A DNA stretch of 64,000 nucleotides from the NCBI GenBank assembly GCA_035578155.1, contig JAPWDM010000065.1, forward strand, positions 568,001 through 632,000, given 5' to 3'. The translations under genes and the position numbers were made by a program. Every line of letters begins with the position of its first letter. Position 1 is the stretch's first letter. This DNA is from Brachynemurus nebulosus (taxonomy: Eukaryota; Arthropoda; Insecta; Neuroptera; Myrmeleontidae). The notes under the pieces were generated by a model that ran no database searches, had not been told where the DNA came from, and was given only the letters and a program-made list of their open reading frames with translations. Positions 60,515 through 64,000 of the stretch are shown in pieces.

Positions 60515-61990
60515 ACTTCGTTTGGAATATCGCGTACGACGGAGTCCTCAACATTGATTTTACAGATGGAGTCGAATGCATGGGTTGTGTCGACGATTTA
60601 GCCGTTGTGGCTGTAGCGAATAACGTGGAGGACCTTATATATAGGGTGAACGAGTCAATTCGACGTATTGGCTGGTGGTTGGAGAAGCATGGATTAGTAC
60701 TGGCTCCGGAGAAGACCGAAGCCGTGGTCCTAAAAGGCCCAAGGGACCTTTGGAGGAAGAGTTGGAGTGAGTTTCCAAGTAAAGGACGCTAATATAGTAC
60801 CATCAAGGGCGCTCAGATACCTAGGTTTTATGATTGACAAAAAGGCACTTTTTGCGCCCGTATTAGTAGGGTGGCAAAGAAAGCAGAGGGATCGATTTCT
60901 GCACTCTCTAGGATCCTACCAAATGTGGCGCGCCCCTCTAGCGCCAAGAGAATTATTCTTCTGGGAGTGGCTCACTCGGCTATGCTATACGGTGCTCCAA
61001 TCTGGGTCAAGGAAATGCCCGTGAACAAACAACGAAAAATTTTGACGGCGGTACAACGTAAGGCGCTGATTCGAGTAGCCTCTGCATATCGTACGGTCTC
61101 AGCGGTTGCGTTACAAGTGATTACGGGTTCTCCCCCCATTGACTTGATGGTCATAGAAAGGGCGAACTATACATCGAGGAGGGTCTTAGCTGTCACGAGG
61201 CGCGCGAAAGGACGATTAGAAGATAGTAAGAACGATGGGACAGTGGATGTCGCACAATGGACGAAGAAGTTAATTCCTAGGATCGATAAGTGGGTGGATT
61301 GTGAGGTTAGGGGCACCGATTATTAGCTTACCCAGGTGTTAACGGGCCATGGCTCTTTTGGTGTCTATACTAAACGAATTGGTAAGACCCAGACCGAGCA
61401 GTGTAGGTATTGTGGGGAAAGGGATCATGTGGAACACACTTTGTTCTCATGTCCGAGATGCGAGGTACATAGAAGCGGCATGAACTTTATTGCAGGAAAG
61501 ACTCTTACGTGTGACAATTTAGTCTCTGAATTAACCAGCAGTACATCTAAATGGAAGGGAATATCTAGTGCAATAAAGAAACTTATGATGTTAAAGGAGC
61601 TGGAGGAAATTCAGGCTCGGTAAAGGCGGAACAATTCCTTATAACTTTTTTGGAGACTTTTATTTTTTTCATTCTAGTCAAGTACCTGAGTACCTCATGC
61701 AGCCGTTGTTGTATTTTTTGTTAGGCTGTGGGGGGTTCTGTTGTTGTTGCTTTTTTGTTGTTGTTTTTGTTGTTTTGTTTCTATTGTTGTATTTCCTTTC
61801 GTTATGTATTTATTCCTTTTGTATATTTTCTTTGCCCGGTGATGTTCTGACGCCTAAGTCTTCTTGACAATTCCAGACATCACCGCTAAGGGGCGCGCCG
61901 GGGTTTTTTTAGTTGGTAAAAGTCCAACTCGTCTGGCAAAACGCCTGGCTCGACGTTTTACTAAAGATATTTCCCTCCGCACAAAAAAAG
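60515..61990 (+). mobile_element. 5'-truncated R1-like non-LTR retrotransposon
   Basis: The coding part ends at 61623. A 3' region follows with T/G-rich simple sequence (61725-61795) and an ending of the form AAGGGGCGCGCCGGGGTTTTTTTAG then TTGGTAAAAGTCCAAC (61889-61935). CCGGGG followed by TTTTTAG and a GTxGGTxxxxGTC phrase is characteristic of many R1-clade 3' ends. The 5' truncation is inside the RT. The element is clearly GC-richer than its flanks. The exact 3' terminus is uncertain (about 61940-61990). Confidence 0.78.
60520..61623 (+). pseudogene. R1-like reverse transcriptase (C-terminal part) and zinc knuckle, frameshifted
   Basis: Starting inside the RT, the frame reads VWNIAYDGVL then GCVDDLAVVAVANNVEDL, the catalytic box with the usual FADD/YADD changed to CVDD. 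EKHGLVLAPEKTEAVVLKG follows. A shift near 60770-60790 leads to RALRYLGFMIDKKALF, and another near 60870 to the thumb and C-terminal region (60871-61326: AKRIILLGVAHSAMLYGAPI, RKALIRVASAYRTVSAVAL, VITGSPPIDLMVIERA). After a stop at 61324 the same product continues with LTGHGSFGVYTKRIG, the C-x2-C...H-type zinc knuckle CRYCGERDHVEHTLFSCPRC and a tail ending at 61621. Order and wording match R1-clade elements. At least three breaks make it inactive. Confidence 0.88.
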
Positions 61991-62180
61991 GCAGGTTCTC
62001 TATATTTTACAGTGATATACATATTATATTAGAATTTGTACAAAAATTTTAGCTAGCAACTGAATGTTTACGTTTGTTTTTAATAAATTTCAAATACTAC
62101 ATAATTTTAATGTATTGTATTTGTAGATTTGTACCAAATTTTTATCGTTTATTGTGAATTTAATGCTAATCGTAGATAAA
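61991..62180. other. Short AT-rich spacer
   Basis: Nothing recognised. Confidence 0.4.
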
Positions 62181-62314
62181 GTATAGTACGTTACTCGGTT
62201 GTAAGGCATATTACACACTCGCGCAATTAGGTACTCGCCGCTGCGCGGCTCTTGCCTAATTTTTTCGCTTGTGTGTAATATGCAACTTACAACCTCAATT
62301 ACGTAGTATACTAC
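62181..62314. repeat. Palindrome ~134 bp (hairpin MITE-like)
   Basis: GTATAGTACGTTACTCGGTT, GTAAGGCATATTACACAC and AATTAGGTACTCGCC on the left pair with GGCTCTTGCCTAATT, GTGTGTAATATGC and CTTACAACC...ACGTAGTATAC on the right. The centre is GCTGCGC. There is no coding capacity. Confidence 0.8.
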
Positions 62315-62337
62315 TTGCTAAATTATATATTAACAAA

Positions 62338-63688
62338 ACAATAAACTTTTCCAAAACGGTTGAAAATAATGTTTCGGTCAATTTTCTACAACATATCCAA
62401 AATTCAGCTTCCTAGGACGATTTGGAGGGAGTAGAGGTGGAAAATACGATTTTAGCTGGATCTAACACGCCCACATCCCCCCAGAATTAACGTAGAGTAT
62501 TGAAATTTGGTGTGTTGATAGAGTTCGTATCTAGGTTGTGCTTTTTGGAGGTTTTAATATTTTACCCCCACCCCCCTCATTTTCAAGCTACAATTTCATG
62601 CTTTTTTGACGTTTTTGAAGTTTGTACTACTCGCATAGGTCATCCAAATAAACCTAGAGGCCTGAAATTTTGTAATCTGATTGAGTAGGTATCAAGGGGA
62701 TGCCTTTTGGGGGTCTTAGCTTTTAGCCCTTATTCCCACCATTTTTATACCAAAAAGAACATGATTGTTCTTGTTTCTTAACAGTTTCGTTTGGGTTAAA
62801 ATCTCCCCAAATAAACCTAGAGGGCTGAAATTTTGTGTACAAGTTAAGCTAATAGCCAGCCACTTCTTTTTGAAGGTTTCAACTTTTCATCCTTACCCCC
62901 ACGATTTTTACGCCAATATTTCCTTGATTTTTTTGCTTTCTTTCTAATACGTCTAAAGACTTTCTAAGGAAATCTAGAGGGCTGAAGTTTTATACGTGTA
63001 TTGAGTTAGTATCCAGTTAGTGCCTTTTTGGGATTCCACTTTACTTTTTCCCCCACCTCTCCCATTTTTACATCGGAATTCAATGGTATTGTTAAATGTG
63101 TTTTAAATGCATTATTTTTATTCTAATACAAAGTAGGCGAATAGTAATTTTAAAAAATTAAAAAAAAAGAATATACTTTTATAACAAAAGCAATACACAA
63201 ATATTAAGTAATTTAAAAATGTTATTAAAGTCACTGTTTATTGATAAAGTAGGAATTTTGGATTTTTATTATTTATAAAATAGAAATTTTGGATTTTTTG
63301 GAAAGAAAAAATATCTTCATAAAGGCCCTCCAGTTTACTATTTAAGTTCCTTTTTACTATTTAATTTCCTTTTTTAATATTTAAAAATAAAACACAGAGG
63401 CAATTGGTGGATAAGCATGGGTAGGAATGCCCTCGTACGAATTGTGTTGGCCTTTTCATGCTAACTGCTATCGGCACAAAATTGAAATTTACTGAGATTT
63501 AGCCCTCAAAAACTTAAAATCTTTTTTTATAGCCCCGATTATCCGGACACTCATCATCAGTTTTGGAACCACCAAAATGACAAATCGCTTGTAGACTTTC
63601 AATTACATTTCGTTTGTAGACATTCAATACCGAAGATGAAAGGAAAAATTCGATTTCCATGATGGGGCCCTGCAGCTCACGGCGTTTT
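62338..63688 (+). repeat. 1.3-kb dispersed repeat, copy 2
   Basis: It parallels 49899-51175 base by base with scattered differences and small gaps. It starts abruptly at AATAAACTTTTCC and ends at CACGGCGTTTTT. The same four AACCTAGAGGGCTGAAATTT-type internal units are present (about 62487, 62650, 62813, 62970). Confidence 0.85.
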
Positions 63689-64000
63689 TATATATACATT
63701 TCATGCATGTAATATCTTGAATTAAGTAAAAATTAAAAATTGGAACCAGAAATGGGGTTATATTTTGTGTTGCGGGCAAAATTGGCTTAAATAAATGGCG
63801 GCTCCTTTTAAGTCTATAGTAGTGCTACTCACGCATAAAAAATCATTCATGTATCTTATACATAGGATTTATGTCCGGCGGGCTCTCGGGCTACTAATAT
63901 TTATAAAATTTTGTTAGCATATCTAGGGAAATAACAGATGCAAAATATTTAAAAGAATTGCCAAAAACACTTAAATAATTTGTTGACTTAAAGCTATTGA
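63689..64000. other. Window end, nothing recognised
   Basis: AT-rich, no features. Confidence 0.4.

Noticed and set aside
62500..62947. ORFs containing NKPRGLKFC repeats
   Set aside because: They are chance translations of the tandem repeat units (AATAAACCTAGAGGGCTGAAATTTTGT type), with stops in the sister copy at 50 kb.

Overview
The window looks like a piece of an animal nuclear genome, most likely an insect. It is strongly AT-rich. It carries mariner, hAT, pogo/Tigger and P-element/THAP-type DNA transposons, Jockey/CR1-like and R1-like LINEs, Ty3/Gypsy retrotransposons, many short inverted-repeat elements (MITEs) and about a dozen very long (TA)n arrays. I found no bacterial-style operon, no CRISPR array, no rRNA or intact tRNA gene, and no recognisable host protein-coding gene. 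Every coding segment I could identify is a decayed transposon gene. The exact order of insect is not determinable by eye.

Layout. 0.2-1.3 kb: deleted pogo/Tigger element keeping the transposase C-terminus. 1.65-2.03 kb: four ~103-bp tandem units. 2.5-2.7 kb: palindromic MITE. 3.7-7.5 kb: a ~1.27-kb tandem duplication whose second copy is split by a 1.57-kb foldback element with a TTA target duplication. 8.7-10.9 kb: a 2.2-kb almost perfect palindrome. 11.4-12.5 kb: (TA)n and a second palindromic MITE. 13.27-16.82 kb: three-level nest, mariner containing a P-like element containing a hAT MITE. 17.6-18.0 kb: hAT MITE. 19.3-21.0 kb: minus-strand LINE. 21.4-22.1 kb: a TA-flanked MITE, with a second copy at 39.2-39.9 kb. 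22.2-22.9 kb: a dispersed repeat. 25.4-29.6 kb: nested terminal-inverted-repeat (TIR) elements containing two palindromic MITEs, a satellite-like monomer and an insertion lacking a target duplication. 30.5-31.2 kb: TTAA-flanked element. 33.6-38.7 kb: chimeric Gypsy retrotransposon with two different pol genes and a striking RNA polymerase II promoter. 42.2-46.7 kb: half a foldback element split by a 3.75-kb TIR element carrying a gag-like relic and a hAT MITE. 49.9-51.2 and 62.3-63.7 kb: two copies of a 1.3-kb repeat with internal ~130-150-bp units. 51.7-54.3 kb: two transposase fragments. 54.7-55.4 kb: another nested TIR pair. 58-60.4 kb: tandem repeats and two hAT MITEs with clear 8-bp target duplications. 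60.5-61.9 kb: R1-like LINE.

The genes do not work together in a pathway. The window is a transposon graveyard whose value is the order of insertions, the precise target duplications, and a few unusual architectures: the giant palindrome, the heat-shock-element/CRE/TATA/Inr promoter in the Gypsy element, a TIR element with a retroviral-like gag relic, and an apparently duplication-free insertion. All boundaries come from reading the sequence by eye. Family names rest on recognised protein motifs, TIRs and target duplications, with no database search.
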